Notes: a model not told the origin generated them from the sequence alone. A stretch of 64,000 nt of DNA from Lewinellaceae bacterium (GCA_020636405.1 JACJXW010000007.1:496001-560000), one strand, 5' to 3'; shown: positions 25,080 to 35,172, counted from the first letter of the stretch. Program-made: numbers and translations.

Positions 25080-25894
25080 ATTTCGGTTCCGATTAATTTC
25101 TCCTTGTTCACTGCTTCAGCGATACTTTCCGGCTTGGTGCCGTTGATGATGCAGGCAGATTGCACCCCCTGGCGCAGCGCCAACTTACAGGACTCCAGTT
25201 TTGGGATCATGCCCCCTTTGATTACGGTGCCAACCAGGGGCTCCAATTCTTCCAGGCGCAGCTTCCTGATGACAGAAGCGGGGTCGTTGATGTCCCGAAG
25301 CAACCCATCAACATCGGTCAGCACCAGATAGGAGTTCGCATTCAGGGCGCCGGCCAGATGGCCGGCAAACATATCGGCATTGATGTTGTAATCGTTCCCG
25401 GCTTCGTCAGAGGCTATACAGGTTACGACTGGTAAATATCCGTTGTCCAGCAGGGTATCCAGCAGGGTTGTATCGACCTGCTCTACATCACCTACCTGTC
25501 CGAGGTCATGTTCTTCCATCTGGCCGTTCTGCACGGCACGATGATAACGCTTCCGGGCACGGACCATTCGGCCATCCTTTCCGGAAAGGCCGACAGCCTT
25601 TAGCCCGGCTTTATTCAGAAGGTTTACAAGGCTGCCGTTCACCTCTCCTTTCAAAGCCATTTCAATGTATTTGAGCGCTTCTTCCGAAGTTTTGCGGTGT
25701 CCTCCAATGAATTCAGACTCGATTCCCGCCAGTTTCAGCAGCTTTTTGATAAAGGGCCCACCACCATGAACCAACACGACGCGGTAGCCTTTTGAATGAA
25801 GCCTCCAAATGTTTTGAACCGTCAATTGTTTAATATATTCACTCAACATGGCATTTCCGCCGTATTTTATCAAAATAAGTGGCTTTTTTTTCAT
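25070..25894 (-). CDS. argB: Acetylglutamate kinase
   Basis: A 274-residue amino-acid kinase. KYGGNAM (9-15) binds ATP phosphate, VHGGGPFIKKLL (43-54) is the glycine-rich substrate loop, and NINADMFAG and VLTDVDGLL are further family motifs. There is no N-terminal helix of the kind that mediates arginine feedback in hexameric enzymes, so it may be arginine-insensitive (inference). It is the first gene of the argBDCJ run. A -7 box lies 21 bp upstream of the ATG. Confidence 0.95.
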   Translation of the reverse strand: MKKKPLILIKYGGNAMLSEYIKQLTVQNIWRLHSKGYRVVLVHGGGPFIKKLLKLAGIESEFIGGHRKTSEEALKYIEMALKGEVNGSLVNLLNKAGLKAVGLSGKDGRMVRARKRYHRAVQNGQMEEHDLGQVGDVEQVDTTLLDTLLDNGYLPVVTCIASDEAGNDYNINADMFAGHLAGALNANSYLVLTDVDGLLRDINDPASVIRKLRLEELEPLVGTVIKGGMIPKLESCKLALRQGVQSACIINGTKPESIAEAVNKEKLIGTEICL

Positions 25895-25914
25895 TAAATA
25901 GATTATTTATAACA

Positions 25915-25922
25915 CAAAATTA
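25915..25922 (-). promoter_or_regulatory. -7 box for the argBDCJ operon
   Basis: On the minus strand this reads TAATTTTG, matching TAnnTTTG. No TTTG lies at a good -33 spacing. No arginine-repressor palindrome was recognised nearby. Confidence 0.4.
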
Positions 25923-26167
25923 ACTTTTATTTCACAATTTGACGTGGAATAGCAGTTGGCAGCCGGCTCAACATTTCGTTATTGATCAGTTGCGTATAGT
26001 TGGAAAAGGAGCTCACGTAGATGGCATTGTTCTTTGGCGTAACTTTCAAATTCTGGAAAGGATACCACGCCATAGGGGAGCTTGGCCTTCTGCATACTTT
26101 CGATAACAGGAAGGCTCCACCCCAATAGTGCAAAACGATTGGCCATAAAATTTTAGAATTTTTTTAA

Positions 26168-26330
26168 GCGTATCAGTAACTATCAGCTATTCGCCGTTCG
26201 CTAAACGCTGCCTCAAAAACCGGATTTAGGGCAAAGAACAGGTTTCTTGAGCTTGGATTCCTGCAATTAGGGGCATAGTGCTGCGAATAGCGAACCGCTA
26301 AAAGCGAAATGCTGAATGGTTACGCATATC
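26168..26330. repeat. Imperfect inverted-repeat element
   Basis: The left end (GTAACTATCAGC, ATTCGC, GTTCGCTA) recurs in reverse complement at the right end (about 26281-26330, read as GTAACCATTCAGC, TTCGC, GGTTCGCTA) with small insertions. It is noncoding and could be a remnant of a MITE-like sequence. Confidence 0.4.
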
Positions 26331-26585
26331 AAACAATAATAAATGAGGAGCCGCTAGAAAGCTTATCTCCGGCTACCCGTTATAGAAAGCGATGAGGCCG
26401 CTGATGTTCACTAAAGCTCCAATCCTTTTTTATATTACCTACAGTAAAGGCTGAGAGTAGAGCGCTCATCTGCATTCAGTTGCCCGTTTTCCCGATTTGT
26501 TAATGTTGATTTTGATGCTGCTTCAGTAAACTCTGGAATAACAAAAAGGGTTACCTTTACTACTTAACACTTACTCTAACTGTTT

Positions 26586-27677
26586 ATGACCAAAAGAGCC
26601 ACCCGCACGATCGCCCTCATTGCTATCGCAATTATTGCCATAGTTTTCATCGTTTTTCAGTCTGACATCCTGGGCGAAAAAAAACCAGCTCCTCCAGAGG
26701 AGGGGCCGGCCAGCGCACCTGCCCAGGGAGTTATGGCCCCTATTCCGGTTGAAGCCGTCCGGGTCGTCCCGGAAGCTTTACGGGACATCATTACCGTAAA
26801 CGGTTCAACGGTGCCCAATGAGGAGGTTGCCATCACCAGCGAGGTACCCGGAAAAATTACCGTAATACATTTCCAGGAAGGCAAACTGGCCCAGAAAGGA
26901 GACCTCCTTATCCAACTCGATGACGAAGAACTGCGGGCGGAGCGGGAACGGCTTGCCGTTCAGCGTACCCTCAACGAAAAAATTGCTGAACGCCTGGAAG
27001 CCTTGTATAAAAAAGAAGGCGTAAGCCTGCAGGAATATGAAATTGCCGTAGCCGAAGCAGAAAAGGTAAAAGCAGAACTATCCCTGGTCGATGCCCAGTT
27101 GGAAAAACGAGTGGTACGGGCGCCCTTTAGTGGAAGGCTGGGCCTGCGCCTGGCCAGTGAGGGTACTTATATATCTCCAGGCACCCCTATCGTAAGCCTG
27201 ATAAACGTGAATCCCATAAAGGTGGAGTTCAACGTTCCGGAAAAATACAGCCACCTGGTCGGTCAAGGCACCAGCGTTACTTTCCGCCTGGATGGCGATG
27301 ACCGGGACTATCGGGCCACGGTCATTGCCAGAGAACCCAAGATCGATTCGGACACCCGTACGCTCCGCCTCAAGGCCATTGCTCCCAACCCGGACGGAAG
27401 TATCCTTCCCGGAGCATTCGCCAACGTCACCGTTGACCTTCGGGAATACGGACAGGCACTTCTGGTCCCTACCCAGGCTATCGTTCCTGAACTGAACGCC
27501 CAAAATGTTTACGTATTTCGAAACGGAAAAGCCGAACAGGTAGAAGTCCAAACCGGCCTGCGCCGGGAATCCCTCATTCAGATAACAGATGGCCTTTCGC
27601 CAGGTGATACAGTGATCACGACGGGCTTATTGCAGATACGCCCGGGATCCCCTGTTTCCATTTCCAAGTTGAACTAA
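26586..27677 (+). CDS. RND efflux periplasmic adaptor (HlyD/AcrA family)
   Basis: A 363-residue membrane-fusion protein. A single N-terminal membrane helix or signal anchor (IALIAIAIIAIVFIVF, 9-24) is followed by a Pro-rich linker. The lipoyl half-motifs (EVAITSEVPGKITVIHFQEGKLAQKGDLLIQLDDEEL and VVRAPFSGRLGLRLASEGTYISPG, split here by the helical hairpin) and then the beta-barrel and membrane-proximal domains follow. It feeds the RND pump encoded 13 bp downstream. No TolC gene accompanies it, so it probably uses a duct encoded elsewhere. Confidence 0.92.
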   Translation: MTKRATRTIALIAIAIIAIVFIVFQSDILGEKKPAPPEEGPASAPAQGVMAPIPVEAVRVVPEALRDIITVNGSTVPNEEVAITSEVPGKITVIHFQEGKLAQKGDLLIQLDDEELRAERERLAVQRTLNEKIAERLEALYKKEGVSLQEYEIAVAEAEKVKAELSLVDAQLEKRVVRAPFSGRLGLRLASEGTYISPGTPIVSLINVNPIKVEFNVPEKYSHLVGQGTSVTFRLDGDDRDYRATVIAREPKIDSDTRTLRLKAIAPNPDGSILPGAFANVTVDLREYGQALLVPTQAIVPELNAQNVYVFRNGKAEQVEVQTGLRRESLIQITDGLSPGDTVITTGLLQIRPGSPVSISKLN

Positions 27678-27690
27678 AATCACCCTCCCT

Positions 27691-30600
27691 ATGAGCCTTT
27701 CTTCCTTAAGCATACAACGTCCCGTCCTGGCTACTGTGATGTCGATCGTCATTGTCCTGTTCGGGATCATCGGGCTGACTTACCTGGGTATCCGGGAGTA
27801 TCCCAGTGTAGACCCTCCGATCATTACCGTTTCCACCAGCTACGTCGGCGCCAATGCCGACATCATCGAGTCGCAGATCACGGAGCCCATCGAAGAGGCC
27901 GTAAACGGCATTGCCGGCATCCGGTCCATTACCTCCGTGAGCCGGGACGGCCGCAGCACCATCACGGTTGAGTTCAACCTGGAGGTGAACCTGGAAACGG
28001 CAGCCAATGATGTACGGGATAAAGTCTCACAGGTCGTTCGCAACCTGCCACCGGATACAGACCCTCCGATCGTCTCCAAGGCGGATGCCGATTCCGACCC
28101 CATTATCTTCCTCAACATTCAGAGCGACCGGCGGTCCCTTCTGGAATTGACCGATATTGCCGATAACATCTTCAAGGAAAGGCTGCAAACCATCAATGGA
28201 GTCAGCGAGATTCGCATCTGGGGCTCCAAGCGCTATGCCATGCGCCTGTGGATTGACCCGGATAAACTGGCAGCATACGACATGACGCCGCTCGATGTAC
28301 AAACCGCACTGCGGCGGGAAAATATAGAACTGCCCTCAGGAAGTATCGAGGGCGTCAATACCGAACTCACGGTCAGGACCAAGGGCCGGCTGGTCACTCC
28401 CGAGGAGTTCAACAACCTCGTCTTGAGGGAAGAAGCCGGACGGATCGTACGTTTTCGGGACGTGGGTACCGCCGAGCTCGGCCCGGAAAACCTCCGGACG
28501 GTCCTGCGCCGAGACGGGGTGCCCATGGTCGGCAACGCGATCGTTCCTCAGCCCGGCGCCAATAACATTGAAATTGCCGATGAGGTCTACCGCAGGTTAG
28601 AGCAGATCAAAAAAGACCTGCCGGAAGACATCAGGTTGGGTATCGGGTTTGACACCACCGAGTACATCCGCGAATCCATTGAGGAAGTCAACCAAACCAT
28701 TTATGTAGCTTTCGGCCTGGTGGTGCTCATCATTTTCCTGTTTTTGCGCGACTGGAGAACCACGATCATTCCCGTGCTGGTCATCCCGATCTCTCTGATC
28801 GGAGCTTTTTTTATAATGTACATTGCCGGTTTTTCCATCAATGTACTGACCCTGCTCGGCATTGTACTGGCCATCGGCCTGGTCGTCGACGACGCCATAG
28901 TTGTATTGGAGAATATTTATGCCAAGATAGAAGGGGGTATGGCGCCATTGGAGGCCGCTCTACTGGGTGCAAAAGAGATCTTCTTTGCAGTTATTGCCAC
29001 CACTGTGGCCCTGGTTGCCGTATTCATGCCGGTCATCTTCCTGCAGGGTTTGACGGGGCGCTTATTCCGGGAATTCGGAGTGGTCATTGCCGGTGCGGTG
29101 ATCATTTCTTCCTTCGTAGCATTGACGCTGACCCCTATGTTGTCTTCCAAAATTTTGAAGCGGCGGGAGCGCCAGCCCTTATTCTACCGGATCACCGAGC
29201 CTTTTTTTGTCGGCCTGACCAATGGATACCGCTACCTGCTCAATGCCTTCATGAAGGCTAGGTGGCTGGGTTTCGTGATTATGGGTATTTCCGGCGCCGT
29301 GATCTATTATATAGGCCGGGAACTTCCCTCTGAACTGGCCCCTCTTGAAGACCGCAGCCGGATTCGGGCCTTCGCCCGTGCCCCCGAGGGTTCGACCTTT
29401 GAATACATGGATGAATATGTATTGAAGTTAGTGAAGACGATCAAAGAAAATGCGCCTGAGGCAGAAAGCGTCGGGTCGGTCACTTCCCCGGGCTTTGGCG
29501 CTTCAACATCTGTCAATTCTGCTTTTTCCTGGGTTATTCTCAGCGACCCTGCCGAAAGGGAACGCTCCCAATCCGAGATCCTGAATTCCCTGCGGGGGCC
29601 CGTGAGTGAGCTGACCGGGGCCGTCACCTTCTTGTCGGAAGAACAAAGTATCGGCAACCGGCGAAGCGGGCTGCCAGTGCAATATGTCGTTCAGGCGCCC
29701 AATTTCAGCAAGCTTAGAGAAACGCTGCCCCGGTTTGTAGAAGCGGCCCGGCAAGACCCCACCTTTAGCTTTGTCGACGTAGACTTGAAGTTCAACAAAC
29801 CCGAGTTGAGCATCAACATCGACCGGCAAAAAGCCCAGGACCTGGGCGTTTCCGTGCTCGATATCGCTCAGACCCTCCAGTTGGGATTCAGCGGGCAGCG
29901 CTTTGGCTACTTTATCCGCGACGGAGAACAGTATCAGGTGATCGGCCAGATGAAACGGGAAGGGCGCAACGAACCGATCGATGTCCGGTCCCTTTACGTA
30001 CGCAACAAAGATGGCAAGATGATCCAGCTGGATAACCTCATTACCATGCAGGAGCAAACCAACCCGCCCACCCTTTTCCGGTTCAATCGCTTCGTCTCCG
30101 CCACTGTATCGGCAGCGCTGGCCGATGGAAAGACCATTGGAGAAGGGATCGAAGCGATGAATGTCATTGCCCAAGAAACACTGGGAGATGGCTTTTATAC
30201 CGAGTTGTCCGGGCCGTCCAAGGACTTTGCGGAAAGTTCCTCCAGCCTGGTCTTCGCTTTTGCCCTGGCCCTCATTCTGATCTATCTGGTTCTGGCAGCC
30301 CAGTTCGAGAGTTTTGTAGACCCTTTCATTATCATGTTCACGGTGCCATTGGCACTGGCTGGCGCCGTCCTATCATTGAACTATTATGACCAGACGCTCA
30401 ATATCTTTAGCCAGATCGGAATCATCATGCTGATCGGCCTGGTGGCCAAGAACGGTATTCTGATCGTGGAATTCGCCAACCAGCGCAAGGAACAGGGGCT
30501 GGAACGCCTGGACGCCATCAAGGATGCGGCGGCGGCTCGCTTCCGGCCCATTTTGATGACCAGCTTGTCTACGATCCTCGGCGTATTGCCGATCGCCCTG

Positions 30601-30792
30601 GCCCTGGGAGCCGGCTCCGAAAGCCGGGTGTCGATGGGTATCGCAGTTATTGGGGGATTGCTGTTTGCTACACTGCTGACACTGTTCGTCATCCCGGCTA
30701 TTTATTCCTACTTATCCAGCAAAGAGGGTAAGCGGAATGTGGTTACGGATGAACACGTACGGAAGGTGCTGAAGGAGCCGGTGGAGGGGTGA
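27691..30792 (+). CDS. RND multidrug efflux transporter, inner-membrane subunit (HAE1/AcrB-like)
   Basis: A 1033-residue pump of standard length with twelve predicted membrane helices and two large periplasmic loops. The proton-relay pair is in TM4 (IGLVVDDAIVVLENI) and the matching Lys in TM10 (IGLVAKNGILIVEFANQ). PSVDPPIITVSTSYVGA near the N-terminus is the usual porter-domain start. It would form a proton-driven trimer exporting drugs or other hydrophobic compounds with the adaptor upstream. The substrate cannot be read from the sequence. Confidence 0.95.
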   Translation: MSLSSLSIQRPVLATVMSIVIVLFGIIGLTYLGIREYPSVDPPIITVSTSYVGANADIIESQITEPIEEAVNGIAGIRSITSVSRDGRSTITVEFNLEVNLETAANDVRDKVSQVVRNLPPDTDPPIVSKADADSDPIIFLNIQSDRRSLLELTDIADNIFKERLQTINGVSEIRIWGSKRYAMRLWIDPDKLAAYDMTPLDVQTALRRENIELPSGSIEGVNTELTVRTKGRLVTPEEFNNLVLREEAGRIVRFRDVGTAELGPENLRTVLRRDGVPMVGNAIVPQPGANNIEIADEVYRRLEQIKKDLPEDIRLGIGFDTTEYIRESIEEVNQTIYVAFGLVVLIIFLFLRDWRTTIIPVLVIPISLIGAFFIMYIAGFSINVLTLLGIVLAIGLVVDDAIVVLENIYAKIEGGMAPLEAALLGAKEIFFAVIATTVALVAVFMPVIFLQGLTGRLFREFGVVIAGAVIISSFVALTLTPMLSSKILKRRERQPLFYRITEPFFVGLTNGYRYLLNAFMKARWLGFVIMGISGAVIYYIGRELPSELAPLEDRSRIRAFARAPEGSTFEYMDEYVLKLVKTIKENAPEAESVGSVTSPGFGASTSVNSAFSWVILSDPAERERSQSEILNSLRGPVSELTGAVTFLSEEQSIGNRRSGLPVQYVVQAPNFSKLRETLPRFVEAARQDPTFSFVDVDLKFNKPELSINIDRQKAQDLGVSVLDIAQTLQLGFSGQRFGYFIRDGEQYQVIGQMKREGRNEPIDVRSLYVRNKDGKMIQLDNLITMQEQTNPPTLFRFNRFVSATVSAALADGKTIGEGIEAMNVIAQETLGDGFYTELSGPSKDFAESSSSLVFAFALALILIYLVLAAQFESFVDPFIIMFTVPLALAGAVLSLNYYDQTLNIFSQIGIIMLIGLVAKNGILIVEFANQRKEQGLERLDAIKDAAAARFRPILMTSLSTILGVLPIALALGAGSESRVSMGIAVIGGLLFATLLTLFVIPAIYSYLSSKEGKRNVVTDEHVRKVLKEPVEG

Positions 30793-30975
30793 GCGGGTAT
30801 TCGGGGATAAGCACCTGTATCCGTCCTCTGTTGCGATTGCGGCATATTGAATGCAATCCTCCCGTCTCTGTTTATGTCTTTCCAGTTGTTCCTGAACTTT
30901 AGGAATAACCGCTGGTTTACCATCTTCATCCAGGTAAACAGCCCCTTCCGTCCTTTCCAAATATTTTCCGGACAT
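30712..30975 (-). pseudogene. Possible truncated gene remnant
   Basis: An 87-codon minus-strand frame. Its first 58 residues or so look like a real soluble protein (MSGKYLERTEGAVYLDEDGK, then EQLERHKQRREDCIQ and EDGYRCLSPN), but the last part is the antisense of the RND gene's 3' end. The upstream half may survive from a longer gene cut by a rearrangement. No homologue can be named. Confidence 0.3.
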
Positions 30976-31212
30976 TCGGGCGCCCTGCTTAATACGGATA
31001 AGGATGATTACGCATAAAACGAAGATGAGGGAGAATGGAAATAAAGGCTTTCGATGGCAAAAGGGTAAACAGATGGTTTTACCTCAAGAAGCGCGACAAC
31101 CGGCCACTTAAAAATGGCCAGTCCGAGGAAGGCCGAAAACCGGACATTTCCACCCCCACTAAACCCCAAAAATTCCCTATTTTCACCAAATCACCAAAAG
31201 CAAAAATCACCC
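30793..31212. other. Intergenic region before polA
   Basis: A 420-bp gap holding the possible remnant at 30793-30975 and a plus-strand frame (31035-31220) with low-complexity residues and no domain, not called. No strong promoter match was found. Confidence 0.45.
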
Positions 31213-34005
31213 ATGCCTGAAGATAAAAGACTATTCCTTTTAGACGGCCACGCCCTCATGTACCGGGCCCACTTTGCCTTCATCGGCCGGCCGCTCATCA
31301 ATTCCAAAGGGGTCAACACCTCGGCCGCTATGGGATTTACCCGCACACTATGGGACCTCATGAGTACTCAAAAACCCACCCATATCGCGGTGGCGTTCGA
31401 CTTGTCGACGCCCACTTTCCGCCACGAAATGTACGAACCGTACAAGGCCAACCGGGAAGATCAGCCGGAGGACATTACCGTCGCCATGCCCTACATTGAG
31501 GCTATCATAAAAGCGCTTAAAATACCGGTCGTCACGGTCGATGGCTTCGAAGCCGACGATGTCATCGGCACCCTGGCCCGGCAAGCGGCTGAAGAAGACT
31601 ACACCGTTTATATGGTCACCCCCGACAAGGACTTCGGGCAACTGGTCACCGACAAGATCCTGCTGTATAAACCTTCCCGACAAGGCAACGGGATCGAGGT
31701 TATGGGCGTGCCGGAGATCCTGGACAAGTGGGGAATAAAACGCGTGGAGCAGGTCATCGATATGTTGGGGCTGCAAGGGGACAGTGTAGACAACATACCC
31801 GGCATTCCCGGTATCGGCCCCAAAACGGCCGCGAAACTTTTGGAAGAGTACGATTCTATCGAAAACCTGATCGAACACGCCGACGAACTGAAAGGCAAAC
31901 AACAGGAGCGCGTTAAGGAATTCAGCGCACAGGCCATACTTTCCAAAAAGCTGGCAACCATCAACGTCGAAGTGCCCATACAATTTGATGCGGACCGGTT
32001 CATCATCGAAGAACCCGACCGGGAAAAGCTGGCTGAGATCTTCCGGGAACTGGAATTTCGAACCCTGGCGCAGCAGATCCTGGGTGAACCTGAAAAACCC
32101 CAACAGGCCGGTACCCAGGGTAACCTCTTCGAGCAAAGTGAAACGCCAAAACCAAATATTCCGCCACCGCCGGCCCATTCGGTCGCGGATAATAATATTG
32201 CCAATACAAAGCACGAATACCATCTGGTTGACACCGCCGGGAAAATGGCGGAACTGATCCAACTGTTGTCCGCGCAAAAAAGCTTCTGCTTCGATACCGA
32301 GACCACTAATGTGGAACCCACCCAGGCCGAACTGGTAGGCATGTCCTTCGCGGTTAAAGCAAAGGAGGCTTACTACGTTCCCGTGCCGAAGAAAAAGGAG
32401 AATGCACAAGGCATTGTAAACCAGTTCAAGCCCTTGTTCGAGAATGAAAATATTGAAAAGATAGGCCAGAACATCAAGTATGATGCCATTGTCCTGAAAT
32501 ACTATGGCGTGGAGTTGAAAGGGCACCTTTTTGACACTATGATCGCCCACTACCTGCTGGAGCCTGAGTTGCGCCACAATATGGACTACATGTCGGAAAC
32601 CTACCTGAAGTACCAGCCCGTCTCTATTGACCAGCTGATTGGTAAAAAGGGTAAGGGGCAGCTGACTATGCGCGATGTAGAGGTGGAAAAGGTAAAGGAA
32701 TATGCCGCTGAAGATGCCGATATTACGCTGCAACTGAAGGAATACCTGGCGCCCCGCCTGAAGGAGGAAGGCTTCCAGAAGCTCTACGACGAGATTGAAG
32801 CCCCTCTGATCCTTGCCCTGACCGACCTGGAATACGAAGGCGTCAATGTAGATTCGGAGTTCCTGAACGAATACTCCAAAGAACTGGACAAAGAGATCCT
32901 GGAATTGGAAGGAGAGGTCCACAAACTAGCCGGGGTAGATTTCAACATCGCCTCGCCGAAGCAGGTGGGGGAAGTGCTGTTTGACAAGCTCGGCCTCCCC
33001 TACCGCTGGAGAAAAACAAAGTCGGGCCAGTACAGCACCAACGAAGAAAAGCTAGCCGAGCTGCACAAGGAGCATCCGGTTGTAGAAGTCATTCTCAAAC
33101 ACCGGGGGCTCACCAAACTGAAGTCCACCTACGTAGACGCACTGCCCAAAATGGTCAATCCCCGCACCGGCCGTATCCACAGTTCTTTCAACCAGGCGCT
33201 GGCCGCTACCGGCCGACTGAGTTCCAACAATCCTAACCTACAGAACATACCCGTCCGCACTCCTGAGGGCGCCCGCGTACGGGAAGCCTTTATCCCAAGG
33301 GACGAAAATCACGTCCTACTGGCCGCCGACTATTCTCAGATCGAACTCCGCCTGATCGCAGAGATCAGCGGCGACGAAGCCATGCTGGAAGCCTTCCAAA
33401 CCGGGAAGGATATTCACAGCGCCACCGCTTCCCGCGTTTTCGACGTGCCGTATGAAGAGGTCACCCGGGAGCAGCGTTACCGGGCCAAGACGGTCAACTT
33501 CTCCCTCATCTACGGCGCCGGCGCCCACAACTTGTCCCAGCAGCTGGATATCAAGCGTTCAGAAGCAAAAGAGCTGATCGATCAGTACTTCCTCCGATAC
33601 CCCGGACTGAAGAGCCATATGGACAAAGCAGTTAAGGAAGCCCGGGAACAGGGCTACGTCAAAACCCTGATGGGCCGGCGCCGCTACCTGCGCGACATCG
33701 ACTCTCGTAACTCCGTCGTACGCAGCCATGCTGAACGCAACGCCATCAACACCCCCATCCAGGGCTCAGCTGCCGATATGATCAAGATCGCTATGGTCAA
33801 TATCCACCGGGAATTCAGGAAGCAGGGCTTCCAGTCCAAAATGATCCTGCAGGTGCACGACGAATTGGTCTTTGATGTGCTAAAAGAAGAACTGGAAACG
33901 ATTAAACCCATTATTGAGGATAAGATGAAACACACCATTCCGGGGTTGAAGGTGCCCATCGTAGTTGAAATGGGGGTAGGGAAGAACTGGTTGGAGGCAC
34001 ATTAG
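31213..34005 (+). CDS. polA: DNA polymerase I
   Basis: A 930-residue Pol I; the ATG at 31213 (MPEDKRLFLLDGHALMYRAH) starts at the FEN domain, and the 33 codons before it are not conserved in type. The 5'-3' exonuclease occupies about 1-290 (FEADDVIGTLA, DNIPGIPGIGPKTA). The 3'-5' exonuclease keeps its acidic residues (FDTETT, NIKYD, YAAEDADI), so proofreading is probably active, unlike Taq. Polymerase motifs are DYSQIELRLIAEIS (A), RAKTVNFSLIYGAG (B) and QVHDELVFD (C). It fills gaps in repair and removes Okazaki primers. Confidence 0.97.
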   Translation: MPEDKRLFLLDGHALMYRAHFAFIGRPLINSKGVNTSAAMGFTRTLWDLMSTQKPTHIAVAFDLSTPTFRHEMYEPYKANREDQPEDITVAMPYIEAIIKALKIPVVTVDGFEADDVIGTLARQAAEEDYTVYMVTPDKDFGQLVTDKILLYKPSRQGNGIEVMGVPEILDKWGIKRVEQVIDMLGLQGDSVDNIPGIPGIGPKTAAKLLEEYDSIENLIEHADELKGKQQERVKEFSAQAILSKKLATINVEVPIQFDADRFIIEEPDREKLAEIFRELEFRTLAQQILGEPEKPQQAGTQGNLFEQSETPKPNIPPPPAHSVADNNIANTKHEYHLVDTAGKMAELIQLLSAQKSFCFDTETTNVEPTQAELVGMSFAVKAKEAYYVPVPKKKENAQGIVNQFKPLFENENIEKIGQNIKYDAIVLKYYGVELKGHLFDTMIAHYLLEPELRHNMDYMSETYLKYQPVSIDQLIGKKGKGQLTMRDVEVEKVKEYAAEDADITLQLKEYLAPRLKEEGFQKLYDEIEAPLILALTDLEYEGVNVDSEFLNEYSKELDKEILELEGEVHKLAGVDFNIASPKQVGEVLFDKLGLPYRWRKTKSGQYSTNEEKLAELHKEHPVVEVILKHRGLTKLKSTYVDALPKMVNPRTGRIHSSFNQALAATGRLSSNNPNLQNIPVRTPEGARVREAFIPRDENHVLLAADYSQIELRLIAEISGDEAMLEAFQTGKDIHSATASRVFDVPYEEVTREQRYRAKTVNFSLIYGAGAHNLSQQLDIKRSEAKELIDQYFLRYPGLKSHMDKAVKEAREQGYVKTLMGRRRYLRDIDSRNSVVRSHAERNAINTPIQGSAADMIKIAMVNIHREFRKQGFQSKMILQVHDELVFDVLKEELETIKPIIEDKMKHTIPGLKVPIVVEMGVGKNWLEAH

Positions 34006-34042
34006 CAGGCCGGAAAACACGATAACTGTTGTGGTGGAAGTA

Positions 34043-34093
34043 TAAGGCCCCTTCCGTTGCCGCCAATGGCGTCGAAAAACGGAAGGGGCCTTA
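34043..34093. terminator. Bidirectional hairpin between polA and the FKBP gene
   Basis: TAAGGCCCCTTCCGTT (34043-34058) pairs perfectly with 34078-34093 across a 19-base loop. It sits between two convergent genes, 37 bp from each stop, so it probably terminates both. Confidence 0.7.
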
Positions 34094-34130
34094 CTATGAA
34101 TTACACGTTGTAATCCAAATATCAGGGATT

Positions 34131-35048
34131 TTACTCTCCCACTCCAACCAGTTCCACATAAAAGACCAGGTTCGAATTAGGCGGAATAACCGGGGGTGCG
34201 CCTCTTTGTCCGTAAGCCAGGTCCGGAGGGACGACCAGAAGGGCCTTGGATCCTTGTTTCAGAAGGCCGATGCCCTCATCCCAACCTGGGATCACCTCGC
34301 CCCTGCCGACAGCAAAGTCGATCGGCTCCCCACGAGAGAGTGAACTATCGAAAGTATTACCATCCAGCAAAACGCCGCGGTAGTGCACTTTAACCTGCTG
34401 TCCGGGCTGCGGCTGCGGGCCCGTTCCTTCTTCCAGGATCAGGTATTCTAACCCGGATCCAGTCTCCTGCAATTCCTTTGAAGCCCCGGGCTGGTACTCA
34501 TCGATGAGGCTTTGCAGGACCGTGTCCAGGGCAACAGCCCGCTCTTCTTTCTGTTTCGTTTTGTACGCCTCTTCCGTCATAACTTGCGAAACAGCGATAT
34601 CATACAACATCACACTGGCGTTTTCAAATCCAGGAGGTTTTTGGGGTAGGGTATCAATGTTCATAGATACGGTTGCACTGTCTCCGGCCCCCATCATAGA
34701 GAGGGCTTGTTCTACCGGATGCGGTTTTGCCCCCGGTGGTTGCTCTTTGGCGATCTGGAAGACGGATTCTTGTCCTTGCTGGCGGGTAGAGAAAAGCAGC
34801 GAATCTCCATTCCGGATATAAGCGTGGAAGTACACAAAATCACCTGGATTGGGAGCTGGATTCCCCGTTTGAATATGGTGTATAAGAGTACCTCCGTCAA
34901 GAGCAACCTCATCGGCAGCGCCCGGCCCTCCGCAAGAGGACACTGAAACGGCCAGAATCATGCCCAATATCCCCATCAAAATGGGCAACCGCCACCGAAG
35001 GGCTGAAGGCGAGGCACCTGGCGCCGCCTGTTGTTTGATTTGATTCAT
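34131..35048 (-). CDS. FKBP-type peptidyl-prolyl isomerase lipoprotein with two FKBP-like domains
   Basis: A 305-residue protein. A charged N-terminus precedes a membrane-export helix and a lipobox (SVSSC, C39). The first FKBP-like domain (about 50-160: GDFVYFHAYIRNGDSLLFSTR, EQALSMMGAGDSATV) lacks several active-site aromatics. The second (about 210-305) is complete: VKVHYRGVLLDGNTFDSSLSRGEP, split here as VKVHYRGVLLDG and TFDSS, then VIPGWDEGIGLLKQGSK and LAYGQRGAPPVIPPNSNLVF. It probably helps fold exported or outer-membrane proteins. Confidence 0.9.
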   Translation of the reverse strand: MNQIKQQAAPGASPSALRWRLPILMGILGMILAVSVSSCGGPGAADEVALDGGTLIHHIQTGNPAPNPGDFVYFHAYIRNGDSLLFSTRQQGQESVFQIAKEQPPGAKPHPVEQALSMMGAGDSATVSMNIDTLPQKPPGFENASVMLYDIAVSQVMTEEAYKTKQKEERAVALDTVLQSLIDEYQPGASKELQETGSGLEYLILEEGTGPQPQPGQQVKVHYRGVLLDGNTFDSSLSRGEPIDFAVGRGEVIPGWDEGIGLLKQGSKALLVVPPDLAYGQRGAPPVIPPNSNLVFYVELVGVGE

Positions 35049-35172
35049 TATCTGTTGTTTTTGTTGTGATTATATGCTGCACAGGGCAGGGCGTCAAAGA
35101 TATGAAAATATGGATAGTTTGTTTGTTCTAAGATTCAAACGGCAATTTACTTATCTTCAAACCTAAAACTAA

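Larger units (their letters stand above)
25895..26585. other. Large intergenic region before the RND pump
   Basis: A 691-bp AT-rich region between divergent units. It contains the arg -7 box, an unconvincing 68-codon minus-strand frame (25927-26133) with no recognised domain, and an imperfect inverted-repeat element at about 26168-26330. TACCTTTA at 26552-26559 is a one-mismatch -7 candidate for the pump. Confidence 0.5.

Noticed and set aside
25927..26133. 68-codon ORF upstream of argB
   Set aside because: No recognisable domain, and the arg -7 box lies after it, so it would not be part of the operon.
31035..31220. Small ORF before polA
   Set aside because: Low-complexity, overlaps the polA start and shows no homology pattern.
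31348..32922. 524-codon minus-strand ORF opposite polA
   Set aside because: Antisense shadow caused by codon bias; polA motifs on the plus strand are complete.
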